From the NCBI GenBank assembly GCA_038239345.1, contig JBBSEX010000020.1, positions 31,518-95,517 of the forward strand: DNA of 64,000 nucleotides. Direction: 5' to 3'. The notes beneath the pieces were generated by a model, which worked only from the letters and a program-made list of their open reading frames with translations, was not told where the DNA came from and did not search any database. Below are positions 37,260-45,677 of this stretch, piece after piece. Each line of letters opens with the position of its first letter. The first letter of the stretch is position 1. Source of the DNA: JBBSEX01 sp038239345. Its GTDB lineage: Bacteria; Acidobacteriota; Terriglobia; Bryobacterales; Bryobacteraceae. Position numbers and translations under genes: made by a program.

Positions 37260-38902
37260 TGTGGAAATTGGCTTCGTTTTGTAGCGCCGCCGTTTTCGCC
37301 GTTTCCGTGTTGTCCTTTTCCGCGCCGCAGTCCCTGCAATTCAATGACGTCACCGCCGCCGCTGGAATTAAATTTACCCACAACGCCGCGAAAGCCGGCA
37401 AGAAATGGTTGCCCGAGACAATGGGCTCCGGCTGCGCTTTTCTCGATTACGATGGCGACGGTTGGCTCGATATTCTCCTGATCAATGGAAAAGATTGGAC
37501 ACCGCACGGCCGCAAAACGACAGCCGCGCTCTACCACAACAACCACAACGGCACGTTCACCGATGTCACCAAAGGTAGCGGGCTCGATATCGAAATTTAT
37601 GGTATGGGCGTGGCTGTGGCCGACTATGACAACGATGGACGCGACGATATATACATCACCGCCCTTGAAGGCGACCGCCTGTTCCACAACGAAGGCGGCG
37701 GCAAGTTTCGCGATGTCACAGGACCATCGGGAATTCGAAATGCGAACTTTGGAACCAGCGCCGCATGGGTCGATTACGATCGCGACGGCAAACTCGATCT
37801 CGTCGTCGCCAACTACGTCAAGTGGGAAGCCAAGGCCGATTTGTGGTGCTCCATGGATGGCTCCGCCAAGTCCTACTGCACCCCGGAATCTTACAAAGGA
37901 AATTCCTCTCGCCTTTTTCATAACCTGGGAAATGGAAAATTCGAAGATGTCACCGCGCCAGCTGGATTAAACGATCCATCCAGTAAGGCGCTCGGCATCG
38001 TGGTCTTCGATTACAACAACGATGGCTGGCCCGACTTGTTTCTTTCAAACGACACACAACCGAACAAGCTTTACCGCAACAACAAGAATGGAACATTTAC
38101 CGAAGAAGCTGTTTCCGCCGGAGTCGCCTTCGGAGAAGATGGGGTAGCTCGCGGGGCGATGGGCGTCGATGCCTCAGATTACGATCGTTCCGGCCGTTCC
38201 CATTTACTGGTTGGCAATTTCTCTAACCAAATGCTCGGCTTGTATCACAACGAAGGTGGCGGCTTATTTGTCGACGAGGCGCCCAGATCGGCGGTCGGCC
38301 GCTCCAGTTTGCTGACTCTCGCCTTCGGTGTATTCTTCTTCGATTACGATCTGGACGGCTATCCCGACATCTTCGCCGCTAATGGCCATATCGATGAAGA
38401 GATCGGGCGTGTGCAGCCGAAGATCCAATACAAGCAATCGCCTCTTCTATTCCACAATCTTGGTAAGGGACGTTTTGAGGAAATCACGAAAGCTATGCCC
38501 CCGGCGTTTCAACGGCCAGTGGTCGCCCGCGGCGCGGCTTACGGCGATTTCGATCGCGACGGCGATCTTGATATCCTGGTGTCCACCAACAACGGACCCG
38601 CATACCTGTTCCGGAACGACGGTGGCAATCGCAATCGATGGCTGAACCTAAAGCTGGTTGGGACGAAGTCGAATCGTTCGGCTATCGGCGCCACGGTCCG
38701 CATCGAGAGCGCCGGCGGCAAGCAATCGCAGATAGTGCATAGCGGCTCCAGTTACTGCTCTCAGAGCGATCTCGCCCTGACGTTTGGTCTAGGCAACGAC
38801 GCTGCGGTATCGGCGATCGATATTGAATGGCCCAGTGGCCAAAAGCAGCATCTCGCCGGCGTCAAGTCCAATCAGTTTCTAACCATCGTCGAAGTTCGCT
38901 AA
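37259..38902 (+). CDS. Secreted CRTAC1-family FG-GAP/ASPIC protein
   Basis: 547 residues with signal peptide MWKLASFCSAAVFAVSVLS. Seven FG-GAP/VCBS blades carry Asp-rich loops (DYDGDGWLDI, DYDNDGRDDI, DYDRDGKLDL, DYNNDGWPDL, DYDLDGYPDI, DFDRDGDLDI). The ASPIC/UnbV domain closes the chain (WLNLKLVGTKSNRSAIGATV; IDIEWPSGQKQHLAGV). Eukaryotic CRTAC1 is a secreted matrix protein; bacterial relatives occur mostly in Acidobacteria and Planctomycetes with unknown roles. Translational overlap with the cytochrome suggests a stable complex with it. Confidence 0.92.
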   Translation: MWKLASFCSAAVFAVSVLSFSAPQSLQFNDVTAAAGIKFTHNAAKAGKKWLPETMGSGCAFLDYDGDGWLDILLINGKDWTPHGRKTTAALYHNNHNGTFTDVTKGSGLDIEIYGMGVAVADYDNDGRDDIYITALEGDRLFHNEGGGKFRDVTGPSGIRNANFGTSAAWVDYDRDGKLDLVVANYVKWEAKADLWCSMDGSAKSYCTPESYKGNSSRLFHNLGNGKFEDVTAPAGLNDPSSKALGIVVFDYNNDGWPDLFLSNDTQPNKLYRNNKNGTFTEEAVSAGVAFGEDGVARGAMGVDASDYDRSGRSHLLVGNFSNQMLGLYHNEGGGLFVDEAPRSAVGRSSLLTLAFGVFFFDYDLDGYPDIFAANGHIDEEIGRVQPKIQYKQSPLLFHNLGKGRFEEITKAMPPAFQRPVVARGAAYGDFDRDGDLDILVSTNNGPAYLFRNDGGNRNRWLNLKLVGTKSNRSAIGATVRIESAGGKQSQIVHSGSSYCSQSDLALTFGLGNDAAVSAIDIEWPSGQKQHLAGVKSNQFLTIVEVR

Positions 38903-38943
38903 CTGGCTTTCTAAATCGCCAGGGTTACCCCTGGGATTTGAGG

Positions 38944-38949
38944 TAAGAT
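38944..38949 (+). promoter_or_regulatory. -10 element, leaderless arrangement
   Basis: TAAGAT seven bases before the ATG at 38957. Transcription would start at the A of the ATG; no Shine-Dalgarno sequence precedes it. Confidence 0.5.
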
Positions 38950-38956
38950 AACACCC

Positions 38957-39526
38957 ATGCAGACGCTGGGCATCTCGGACTCCACACCCAAATCCGAGAA
39001 CCGGTTCAAAAGCCTTTTTTGGCCCACTATTCGCCACGACGGCGACGTGGAACATTTGGCTCACCAGGGTTTCTGGATCTGCTTGCTGGTGGCAGGCTTC
39101 ACGTTGGTCGCCAGCGTCATCCTGGGCAACCTCTCCTATGGGCTATTCGAATCGGCCTTCTTTTTTCTAGCCGCGATTGGCGTTCGGCAGTTGAGCCGGG
39201 TGGCCGCCGTCTCTGCTTTCAGCGCTTACCTGCTCAGTTCACTGGTGATGACTCGCTATGGTGGTCACGCGCTGGGCATCGGTCGCATCATCTTTCTGGC
39301 CCTGCTGCTGGCAAACATTCGAGCCGCCTGGCTTTCCGCGCGCTGGGTTGCCACCCGGGTGGAGCCGCCTCCGCTTCGCCTGAATGAAACTTTCTGGGAC
39401 AAAGTGACGGATCAAATGCCAATCTATCTTTGGCCGAAAACCAGAATTCTTTTCTACGTCGTGGCGGCAATGGAACTCAGCCTTCTACTGATGTCGCTAT
39501 TCGCTCCTATTAACCCCCAGTTATAA
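38957..39526 (+). CDS. Small membrane protein of unknown function
   Basis: 189 residues. A 40-residue cytoplasmic N-terminus leads to about four hydrophobic helices (GFWICLLVAGFTLVASVIL; LFESAFFFLAAIGVRQL; IGRIIFLALLLANIRAAWL; ILFYVVAAMELSLLLMSLF). No family is recognised. It follows the FG-GAP/cytochrome operon by 54 bases but has its own -10-like element, and it precedes the Cys-rich small protein by 11 bases. Confidence 0.7.
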   Translation: MQTLGISDSTPKSENRFKSLFWPTIRHDGDVEHLAHQGFWICLLVAGFTLVASVILGNLSYGLFESAFFFLAAIGVRQLSRVAAVSAFSAYLLSSLVMTRYGGHALGIGRIIFLALLLANIRAAWLSARWVATRVEPPPLRLNETFWDKVTDQMPIYLWPKTRILFYVVAAMELSLLLMSLFAPINPQL

Positions 39527-39527
39527 T
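39522..39527 (+). promoter_or_regulatory. -10 element before the small Cys protein
   Basis: TATAAT overlapping the stop of the previous gene, ten bases before the ATG at 39538. It would give a very short leader with no Shine-Dalgarno sequence. Confidence 0.5.
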
Positions 39528-39537
39528 ATAAAGAAAC

Positions 39538-39837
39538 ATGATTGAGGCCCATCCGCATTATTCGGCTCCGAAACACCCCCACCCTCCGTCGGAACTCGTC
39601 GATACGCTAAGCGATGGAACGAAGGTAAAACGGCGGATGCCACGGATGCGCGCCTGCGACGAAAAGAACGAGAAGGGTAAGCTCTGCCACGGGCATCTGA
39701 AACGCTGGTTTCAGTTCGGCGATGAAGTGAAAAACAAGTTCGGAGCTACCGCGGAAATTTATCGCTGCGAGAAGTGCAAGACTCTCTACCTGCCCAATAC
39801 GCGTGAGGTTGCTCGCACCGGAACCCTAGCTTGGTAA
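39538..39837 (+). CDS. Small hypothetical protein with four-cysteine, zinc-ribbon-like pattern
   Basis: 99 residues. Four cysteines are spaced as C-x9-C then CxxC (RACDEKNEKGKLCHG and YRCEKCKTLYL), suggesting a zinc knuckle or ribbon. The N-terminus is His/Pro-rich (HPHYSAPKHPHPPS). No homologous family is recognised. It has its own -10-like TATAAT and is probably a soluble metal-binding or nucleic-acid-binding protein. A convergent small RNA ends just downstream of its stop. Confidence 0.6.
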   Translation: MIEAHPHYSAPKHPHPPSELVDTLSDGTKVKRRMPRMRACDEKNEKGKLCHGHLKRWFQFGDEVKNKFGATAEIYRCEKCKTLYLPNTREVARTGTLAW

Positions 39838-39868
39838 ACGATTTTTCGGCCGGGGTTTTTTAAGGGTT

Positions 39869-39927
39869 AGAAAAGACCGCATTAGAAGAAGCGCTGGAGG
39901 CTGAAAACGTTGCCTCTTCCAATGCGG
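39869..39927 (-). terminator. Intrinsic terminator of the small RNA
   Basis: On the minus strand CCGCATT pairs with AATGCGG. Inner GAAG/CTTC and AGGC/GCCT steps follow, around a loop of about ten bases. The run TCTTTTCT follows the stem. The plus strand has no U-run after the stem, so the hairpin is polar. Confidence 0.65.
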
Positions 39928-40047
39928 CCCGCCCCTGTGGGCTAGGATCTGGCGTCAGCATCCGGGACATTCCTGACGAGGCCCGCGTCCATTGTTCCTA
40001 CGCCAAGCGTAACCGGAAGGGTACCGATACCGCGGATCCTGGGCGAG
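39869..40047 (-). ncRNA. Candidate structured small RNA with promoter and terminator
   Basis: Inferred transcript of about 180 bases on the minus strand, bounded by a -10 TATAAT upstream and a strong terminator hairpin downstream. The body folds on itself: CGCCC and AGGAUC near the 5' end pair with GGGCG and GAUCCU further on. Inside this, CGUCAG pairs with CUGACG, or UGGCGU with ACGCCA. The 5' and 3' ends do not pair, so it is unlike 6S RNA despite the similar length. No tmRNA, SRP or RNase P signature was found. The opposite strand and other frames show no convincing protein. Confidence 0.55.
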
Positions 40048-40053
40048 GTCGAA

Positions 40054-40059
40054 ATTATA
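40054..40059 (-). promoter_or_regulatory. -10 box of the small RNA
   Basis: TATAAT on the minus strand. A TTCACA (5 of 6 with TTGACA) lies at 40079-40084, 19 bases upstream, slightly wide of the ideal 17. Transcription would start near 40047. Confidence 0.45.
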
Positions 40060-40217
40060 GAATCCGTGAATTGCATTTTGTGAATCGGACCAAAAAAAAC
40101 CCCTCTGTTGCAACCGCTGAACGGACGAAGGAGCGGATACGATTTTGTTAACACCGGCTCCCGCAAGCAGCTGTTTCCTAGATACATCATTTCAGCCCGC
40201 TCGCTTCTCCCCGTCCC

Positions 40218-40244
40218 GCCTGTCGCAAGCAGAGGGCAGGTTTT
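40218..40244 (+). terminator. Possible plus-strand terminator
   Basis: GCCTGTC pairs with GGCAGGT (two G-U pairs) around a ten-base loop and is followed by TTTT. No plus-strand gene ends nearby, so it may close an unrecognised transcript from the 570-base non-coding interval 39838-40405. Apart from the small RNA and this hairpin, a CCGCT/AGCGG stem near 40127 and a run of eight A at 40093, nothing else was seen there. Confidence 0.3.
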
Positions 40245-40405
40245 AAAAAGGTACTACCATCAATTCAGTAGTTAGAATAGCAAGCCCAGGGCCATGCGGC
40301 TGCACCTCTAATCGACTGATTCTAAAACAGACTCGCGGGATACAAATGCCGTGGCCGCGGCTTGTGCGCCCCGTGGTGTGTCGCTGTGACACAATCGCAT
40401 TAAAG

Positions 40406-41734
40406 ATGCGAATTCTTGTATTGCTCCTTCTTGCGGCCAGCTCCATCGCAGCGCAGAACTCCGACGAAGAATTCCGCATCTATGGATCGTCTCCGCGCTT
40501 ACTGCTCAATGCCCAACGATTGCGTCTGCTCAGGCGCGAGCGGGATCGGCAGTCGATGCGTTGGCAACAATTTCAAACCCTGGTTACCGGAAAGGCCGTC
40601 TCTCCCGAACCGGGCCTTTTTCTCGCGCTCTACTTCATCGTTTCGGGCGACAAGGCTTACGGCCGGCAGGCGATCGATTGGGCCCTCTCCCCAGCCAATA
40701 CCGATCTACGTCAACTCGCCCTGGTTTTCGATTGGTGCGGCGATCTTCTTAGCGAATCGGAGACGGCGCTTCTCGCCACCAAAGTCCAGCGCGGCATTGC
40801 CCTTACCGATAAAGCCAGGGACGTACCTACCGTCCGGTCGCGAATCTTCGGCGCTATCGCTCTCGCCGATCGTCAGCCTGAAAAATCGGACGCCCTGCTT
40901 GCCGCGGCGGTCCAGCAGTGGTTTCGCAAGGATGTCCTGGTGGCTGAAAAAGCTGGAAAAAATCCCATTAAACTCGAAGATTATTACGCTTTATACGAAA
41001 TCCTGCATGTTATTCGCGATAATCTGAAGATCGATTTGCGCGATTCGGCGCCGGCTTACTTCAAGGAACTGCCGTCGTATCACGTCATGGCGCACTACCC
41101 CGCGCCATACCCGGCAGCGGAAAACGAGTTCCGCATTCCGGTTTATACAACCGGTGGCGAGCCCGATTTACGCAAGGCCGCTCTATCCAGGATCGCCGGG
41201 CTAAGTATGGTCGCCTTCGACACGAACGCACTCTCCAGCCAATTCCTGCAAGGCTGGCTCATGCAGGATCGTTTTATGCTGCGCGGGATCTATGGCGCGC
41301 CATACGAGTACATTTGGGCGAATCCTTATCAGCCGGGGTTAAGCTTCTCGCATATTCCGCTGATCTTGCACGACCCCGTTACCGGACATCTGGTGGCCCG
41401 ATCCAGCTGGGAAGAGGACGCCGATTGGTTCGCAAATGTCGGCCGGCAATTGCAGCGATTCAATGACGGTTCCGTGCATGTCCTCGATCCCAAAACTCTG
41501 CGTACGCCACTACGCATCGGTCCCGCGGTCATCGTTGGCGGACTGTCGAAATTCGCGGTGTCGGCACCTGAGCCCACTACCCTTTTCGTACTCGGATTGC
41601 AGCCGCGTAAAAGTTACGATATCGAGATCGACGATCGGGAAATGCATGAAGAGGAATCCGATGCCGCTGGCACCATCGAACTCAAACTTCCCTACGCGAC
41701 CACGGCGGGGGTTCGTCTAAAATTGAAGACTTAG
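40406..41734 (+). CDS. Secreted alpha-helical protein, possibly heparinase II/III-like
   Basis: 442 residues with signal peptide MRILVLLLLAASSIAAQ. The ATG at 40406 is chosen because it begins the signal peptide. The first 250 residues are helical and resemble the alpha-toroid N-terminus of polysaccharide-lyase-type proteins (LLLNAQRLRLLRRERDRQSM; QAIDWALSPANTDLRQLALV), and the last 120 form a beta-sandwich. Catalytic His/Tyr residues cannot be assigned confidently. The stop shares its bases with the convergent permease stop. Confidence 0.55.
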   Translation: MRILVLLLLAASSIAAQNSDEEFRIYGSSPRLLLNAQRLRLLRRERDRQSMRWQQFQTLVTGKAVSPEPGLFLALYFIVSGDKAYGRQAIDWALSPANTDLRQLALVFDWCGDLLSESETALLATKVQRGIALTDKARDVPTVRSRIFGAIALADRQPEKSDALLAAAVQQWFRKDVLVAEKAGKNPIKLEDYYALYEILHVIRDNLKIDLRDSAPAYFKELPSYHVMAHYPAPYPAAENEFRIPVYTTGGEPDLRKAALSRIAGLSMVAFDTNALSSQFLQGWLMQDRFMLRGIYGAPYEYIWANPYQPGLSFSHIPLILHDPVTGHLVARSSWEEDADWFANVGRQLQRFNDGSVHVLDPKTLRTPLRIGPAVIVGGLSKFAVSAPEPTTLFVLGLQPRKSYDIEIDDREMHEEESDAAGTIELKLPYATTAGVRLKLKT

Positions 41735-44262
41735 TCGTAACGGAGGGCTACCATTGGATCCACCTTGGTCGCCCGGCGAGCTGGTACGTAGGCCGCAATC
41801 GCCGTCACTCCCGCCAACAATCCTGCCGCAAGCAGCATCGTGACGATGTCATGCTCTCCTAACCCGTATAGAAAGCTCGCGATGAAACGCGTTACTCCGA
41901 ATGCCACCGGGATTCCGATCGCTGTTCCGATTGCCACCAGAATCACGGCGTCGCGCAGCATCAACCAGAGAACCGACCGGCGCTCCGCCCCCAGAGCCAT
42001 GCGGATCCCGATTTCCCTCGTCCGCCTGGTCACAGCTTGCGCCATCAATCCGTAGAGCCCCACCGCCGCCAGCAACAGCGCCAACACGCCAAAGAAGCTG
42101 CAAAGAGTGGTGACGATGCGCTCCGTCACAATCTCGCCGTCGAACTGTTGCTCCATTGTTTGCGTGCGCAGGACTGGAATCGATGCGTCCAGGTTGTGCA
42201 CCTCGCGCCGGATCATGTCCACCAGTTGTGCCGGTTTGCCTGCCGTCCTCACGCATAGAGTTTTTGAACTCGCCCCCACGCGCCAATTGGGAAGATAGAT
42301 CAGACTCTCCACGTCCTCTCTGAGACCGAAGTAGCGGGTGTCTCTGACAACGCCGACAATTTCATAAGATCCCGCCACCTGGAATTTTTCGCTCTGGCTG
42401 AACCGCCGTCCCAGCGGATTCTGTGTGCCGAAAAATCGCTTCGCCAGCGCTTCATTAATTACGGCAACATGCGGCGGTCCACTGGTATCGGGCTTGGGAT
42501 TCGGCTCCCGTTTCTCTGGCGGGTCCGGGGTGAACGGGGCCTCGTCCTGCTCGCTAAAATCCCGTCCGGCCAGAAGCGGAATTCCCAGAGTCTGAAAATA
42601 TCCGGGGCTCGCGCTATTCATATCGATGTACGGTTTTTCTTGCGGCTTCCATTGGTAGCCCTCGATTGCCACATCCTGATTCCAGCGCGAACCGGATAGG
42701 GGCGTAATGGAAGTCAGGCTCGCCGCTACGACACCCGGCATCGTACGTGTCTTGGCCAGTAGCTGATCGTAAAACACTCGCAACCTTTGGCCTTTGTAAC
42801 CGTTTCTCGATGGGTCCACCTCCACCAGCAGCAGGTTTTCTTTGACGAAACCGGGATCCAGATCCCGCAGATTCCCGAGACTTCTCACCAGCAGTCCAGC
42901 GCCTATCAGCAACAACATCGATACCGCAACCTGCACGACCGCTAATACCTTCCGTGCATCGAAGCGAATTCGTCCCACCTGCGCGCCTGTATCGTTCTTC
43001 AGCGCCGAGAGTAGATCCGGACGGCTCGCCTTCAGTGCCGGAACCAAGCCGCATAACAAGCCAGTCAACAGCGAGATGCCGAAGGTGAATCCCAACAGCC
43101 TAAGGTCGGGCGTGACATTGAGAATCACTTCCCTATTTCCCTGAGGCAAGAGTCGTAACAGGACCGCCACACCGCCATAGGCGAACAACAATCCGGCGGC
43201 GCCACCCAGCAGCGAGATCATGATGGTCTCGGTTAGCATTTGAGAAATCAAGCGGCCCCGTCCGGCCCCGATTGCCGCGCGAATCGAGATTTCTTTGCGC
43301 CGTCCCGCCGCCCGCGCCAGCAATAAATTCGCCACATTAGCGCAGGCGATCAATAACACCAGGCCCACAACAATCATTAATACCGTAAGCGGCTTCGACA
43401 TGCGGTTTCTAACAAACGAATAACCCCCGCTTCCGGGAAGAATCGCGCCCTGCCGCTGCACTGCTTCGTCTTTTACAAAAGAGCGCGCCGGCTTGCGCTC
43501 CGGATCGTTCTTTTCAATTTGGTTGAAAAGGATAGTCATCTCGGCCGCGGCTTGCGTCGGATTCACTCCGGGCTTCATGCGGGCGATAACATTCAACCAC
43601 CAGTAGTGCCGCGTATTCCAGTTTCGCGACCCGTCCAGTTGCGTCCGCATCATAATCGGCGCGAACACTTCCGGCACTATTCCGACCGCCGTCCCTCTGA
43701 AGCCGGAACCCGAAACTCCAACGATGCTCAGGGCCGTCCCATTGATCGCGATGCTCTCGCCCAGCACCGCGGCATCCCCGCCGAATCTGCGCTGCCAGGC
43801 GTCGTAGCTGAGCACCGCCACGGGATGCCCACCTTCCACTTTGTTATCGTCGGCAGTCAATAAGCGACCCAGCGCCGGGCGCACCCCAAGGACATCGAAG
43901 TAGTTCCCCGACACTTGGGACACCGTTACCAACTGCGCCTCGCCCCGGCCGTTTATTACCATTCCCGATTTCTGTCCGCCCAGGCTGGCAGCCACGATTC
44001 CGGCAAACGATTGGTTATGGTCGCGAATATATTCGTAGTCGGGATAGTTGAAACTGACGTTGGGCTTATTCGGATTCCTCGCCACCACCACCAGTTCCTG
44101 GGGCGATCGAACCGGCAACCAGCGCAGCAGTACCGCGTCCACCAGACTGAAGATCGCGGTGTTCGCCCCGATCCCCAGCCCCAGCGAGAGCACCGCGACT
44201 AGGCTGAATCCGGGATTCTGAATCAGCATGCGGAAGGCATATCGAATGTCATGGCGTAGCAC
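41731..44262 (-). CDS. MacB/FtsX-type ABC permease of the acidobacterial orphan (ADOP) class
   Basis: 843 residues beginning MLRHDIRYAFRMLIQNPGFS, the hallmark start of acidobacterial duplicated orphan permeases. It has two MacB periplasmic core domains (about 50-250 and 470-680), each followed by an FtsX membrane block of three to four helices (LVLLIACANVANLLLARAAG; LCSFFGVLALLLAAVGLYGL). No ATPase gene accompanies it. Relatives are thought to work with shared MacB-like ATPases in export or envelope stress, but roles are unproven. A TetR gene lies 45 bases upstream and likely regulates it. Confidence 0.92.
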   Translation of the reverse strand: MLRHDIRYAFRMLIQNPGFSLVAVLSLGLGIGANTAIFSLVDAVLLRWLPVRSPQELVVVARNPNKPNVSFNYPDYEYIRDHNQSFAGIVAASLGGQKSGMVINGRGEAQLVTVSQVSGNYFDVLGVRPALGRLLTADDNKVEGGHPVAVLSYDAWQRRFGGDAAVLGESIAINGTALSIVGVSGSGFRGTAVGIVPEVFAPIMMRTQLDGSRNWNTRHYWWLNVIARMKPGVNPTQAAAEMTILFNQIEKNDPERKPARSFVKDEAVQRQGAILPGSGGYSFVRNRMSKPLTVLMIVVGLVLLIACANVANLLLARAAGRRKEISIRAAIGAGRGRLISQMLTETIMISLLGGAAGLLFAYGGVAVLLRLLPQGNREVILNVTPDLRLLGFTFGISLLTGLLCGLVPALKASRPDLLSALKNDTGAQVGRIRFDARKVLAVVQVAVSMLLLIGAGLLVRSLGNLRDLDPGFVKENLLLVEVDPSRNGYKGQRLRVFYDQLLAKTRTMPGVVAASLTSITPLSGSRWNQDVAIEGYQWKPQEKPYIDMNSASPGYFQTLGIPLLAGRDFSEQDEAPFTPDPPEKREPNPKPDTSGPPHVAVINEALAKRFFGTQNPLGRRFSQSEKFQVAGSYEIVGVVRDTRYFGLREDVESLIYLPNWRVGASSKTLCVRTAGKPAQLVDMIRREVHNLDASIPVLRTQTMEQQFDGEIVTERIVTTLCSFFGVLALLLAAVGLYGLMAQAVTRRTREIGIRMALGAERRSVLWLMLRDAVILVAIGTAIGIPVAFGVTRFIASFLYGLGEHDIVTMLLAAGLLAGVTAIAAYVPARRATKVDPMVALRYD

Positions 44263-44307
44263 AAAGCTATGACGTGAGATTGCCGCCGAAGGTTTGTAGG
44301 GCGAGAG

Positions 44308-44919
44308 CTATTTCCGGCGAACGCCATCGATCAGAATGTTCAGCATTCTATCGATCAGACGGTCACGATCGGCGAAAGGGAACTCGGGTTTCATGATGAA
44401 CAGCGATACCAAACCGTGCACGCCCGCCCACAGCGCCTGACTGGTTTCGGCCGCATCGTCCGGTTCCAGCACTCCCGCTTCCAGTCCAAGCCGCACCACC
44501 TGGCACATGTGGTCAAATGCCTGCCGTCCCGTTCGGGCCTTGCGGGAATCCGGACCCGCCGGATAATGCTCTTTCCCAAGCAGGAACGCAACAACATAAT
44601 GATTTGGATACTTCAACCCGAAATCGATATAAGCCCGCATGCCCAGCCGTAACAAATCCAGCGGATCGCCGCCGTCGGTCATCAATATAGATAGCTTGCG
44701 GCTGAGCTTCGAAAAAGTCTCTTCGCAAAGACAATCCAGCAATTCTGATTTATTCTCGAAGTGCAAGTAGATCGTGGTTTGCGAATACTCGATCCGCTCG
44801 GCGATCTTGCGCATCGAAACCGCTTCATAGCCGTCCTTAGCGAAGAGTTCACGCGCCGCGTCCAGAATCTCCTGGCGAAGATCTTCTTTCTCCCGGGCTC
44901 GTCGTTCTTGAACACCCAT
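44308..44919 (-). CDS. TetR family transcriptional regulator
   Basis: 203 residues. The N-terminal helix-turn-helix is typical (RQEILDAARELFAKDGYEAV; SMRKIAERIEYSQTTIYLHF). The C-terminal domain (about 75-200) is a TetR_C ligand pocket. It lies upstream of the orphan permease on the same strand, and probably represses it until a small molecule binds. A TACTAA about 17 bases upstream of the ATG is a possible -10. Confidence 0.93.
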   Translation of the reverse strand: MGVQERRAREKEDLRQEILDAARELFAKDGYEAVSMRKIAERIEYSQTTIYLHFENKSELLDCLCEETFSKLSRKLSILMTDGGDPLDLLRLGMRAYIDFGLKYPNHYVVAFLLGKEHYPAGPDSRKARTGRQAFDHMCQVVRLGLEAGVLEPDDAAETSQALWAGVHGLVSLFIMKPEFPFADRDRLIDRMLNILIDGVRRK

Positions 44920-44928
44920 GCTTGCGCT

Positions 44929-45657
44929 TTAGTAATACCAGTCCCGCAATCGAACTTCTATACCCGACCCGTCCAGTGCCGATTTGAACTTCTCCAGATC
45001 GGATCCCTTATAGTGATACGGATAAACAATCTTCGGATGAAAGGCCCGTACCCCTTCCGCCGCTTCTTCCGGTGGCATCGTATACGGCAGGTTCATCGGC
45101 ACAAAGGCAACGTCGATATTTTTCAATTCCTTCATCTCCGGAATCGCTTCCGTATCTCCCGCAATATAGATTCGCGTTCCTCCGAAAGTGATCACATAAC
45201 CGTTGCCGCGGCCTTTATCGTGAAAAAATTTACCCGTCGCCGGGCCGCGCTTCAGGTTGTACATCGGCACGGCCTCAATCTCAAAAGCGCCCCAGACTTT
45301 CTTGTCGCCGTTGTGCAGCACTGTCACTTGCTCCACTTTTTTCGACACCGCTTCCGGCGCATAAATCACGGTATCCGCTTTCTTCAACTGCGCGATCTCC
45401 GGCAGATCCATGTGGTCGCCATGAACGTCCGTGATAAGAATCAGATCGGCCGTCGGCAGCCCGGCATAGTTACCAACGCTGGTAGGATCGACGTGTATCG
45501 CTTTGCCGCCGGCCTCGAGCAAAAGGCTGGCATGGCGGACCGCCGTGATTTTTATGTCGCCCGCTTTCGTCGAGAAAATCTCAACGGGGCGCTTGGGTTG
45601 CTCCGGCTGGGCCCAAACCAAAGCCGGCAACAGCAACATCCATCCAATTCGCTTCAT
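44929..45657 (-). CDS. Secreted metallo-beta-lactamase-fold hydrolase
   Basis: 242 residues with signal peptide MKRIGWMLLLPALVWA. The ATG at 45657 is chosen because it begins the signal. The fold is a UlaG/UPF0173-like metallo-hydrolase. Metal-binding residues are seen in ITDVHGDHMDLP (with Asp where many members have Ser/His), in HDKGRGNGYVIT, in YIAGDTEAIPEM and in VYPYHYKGSD. Distant relatives act on phosphoesters or lactones. It lies between the glutamate dehydrogenase gene and the TetR gene. Confidence 0.85.
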   Translation of the reverse strand: MKRIGWMLLLPALVWAQPEQPKRPVEIFSTKAGDIKITAVRHASLLLEAGGKAIHVDPTSVGNYAGLPTADLILITDVHGDHMDLPEIAQLKKADTVIYAPEAVSKKVEQVTVLHNGDKKVWGAFEIEAVPMYNLKRGPATGKFFHDKGRGNGYVITFGGTRIYIAGDTEAIPEMKELKNIDVAFVPMNLPYTMPPEEAAEGVRAFHPKIVYPYHYKGSDLEKFKSALDGSGIEVRLRDWYY

Positions 45658-45677
45658 AGCCGTAAAGTGTAACGCAA

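Noticed and set aside
39869..40047. 6S RNA identity for the small RNA
   Set aside because: The length fits, but the ends do not pair and no central bubble is formed; the 3' part is a self-contained terminator.
39942..40190. 82-codon minus-strand frame in the non-coding interval
   Set aside because: It runs through the small-RNA promoter and terminates inside the folded RNA; no Shine-Dalgarno sequence and no family.
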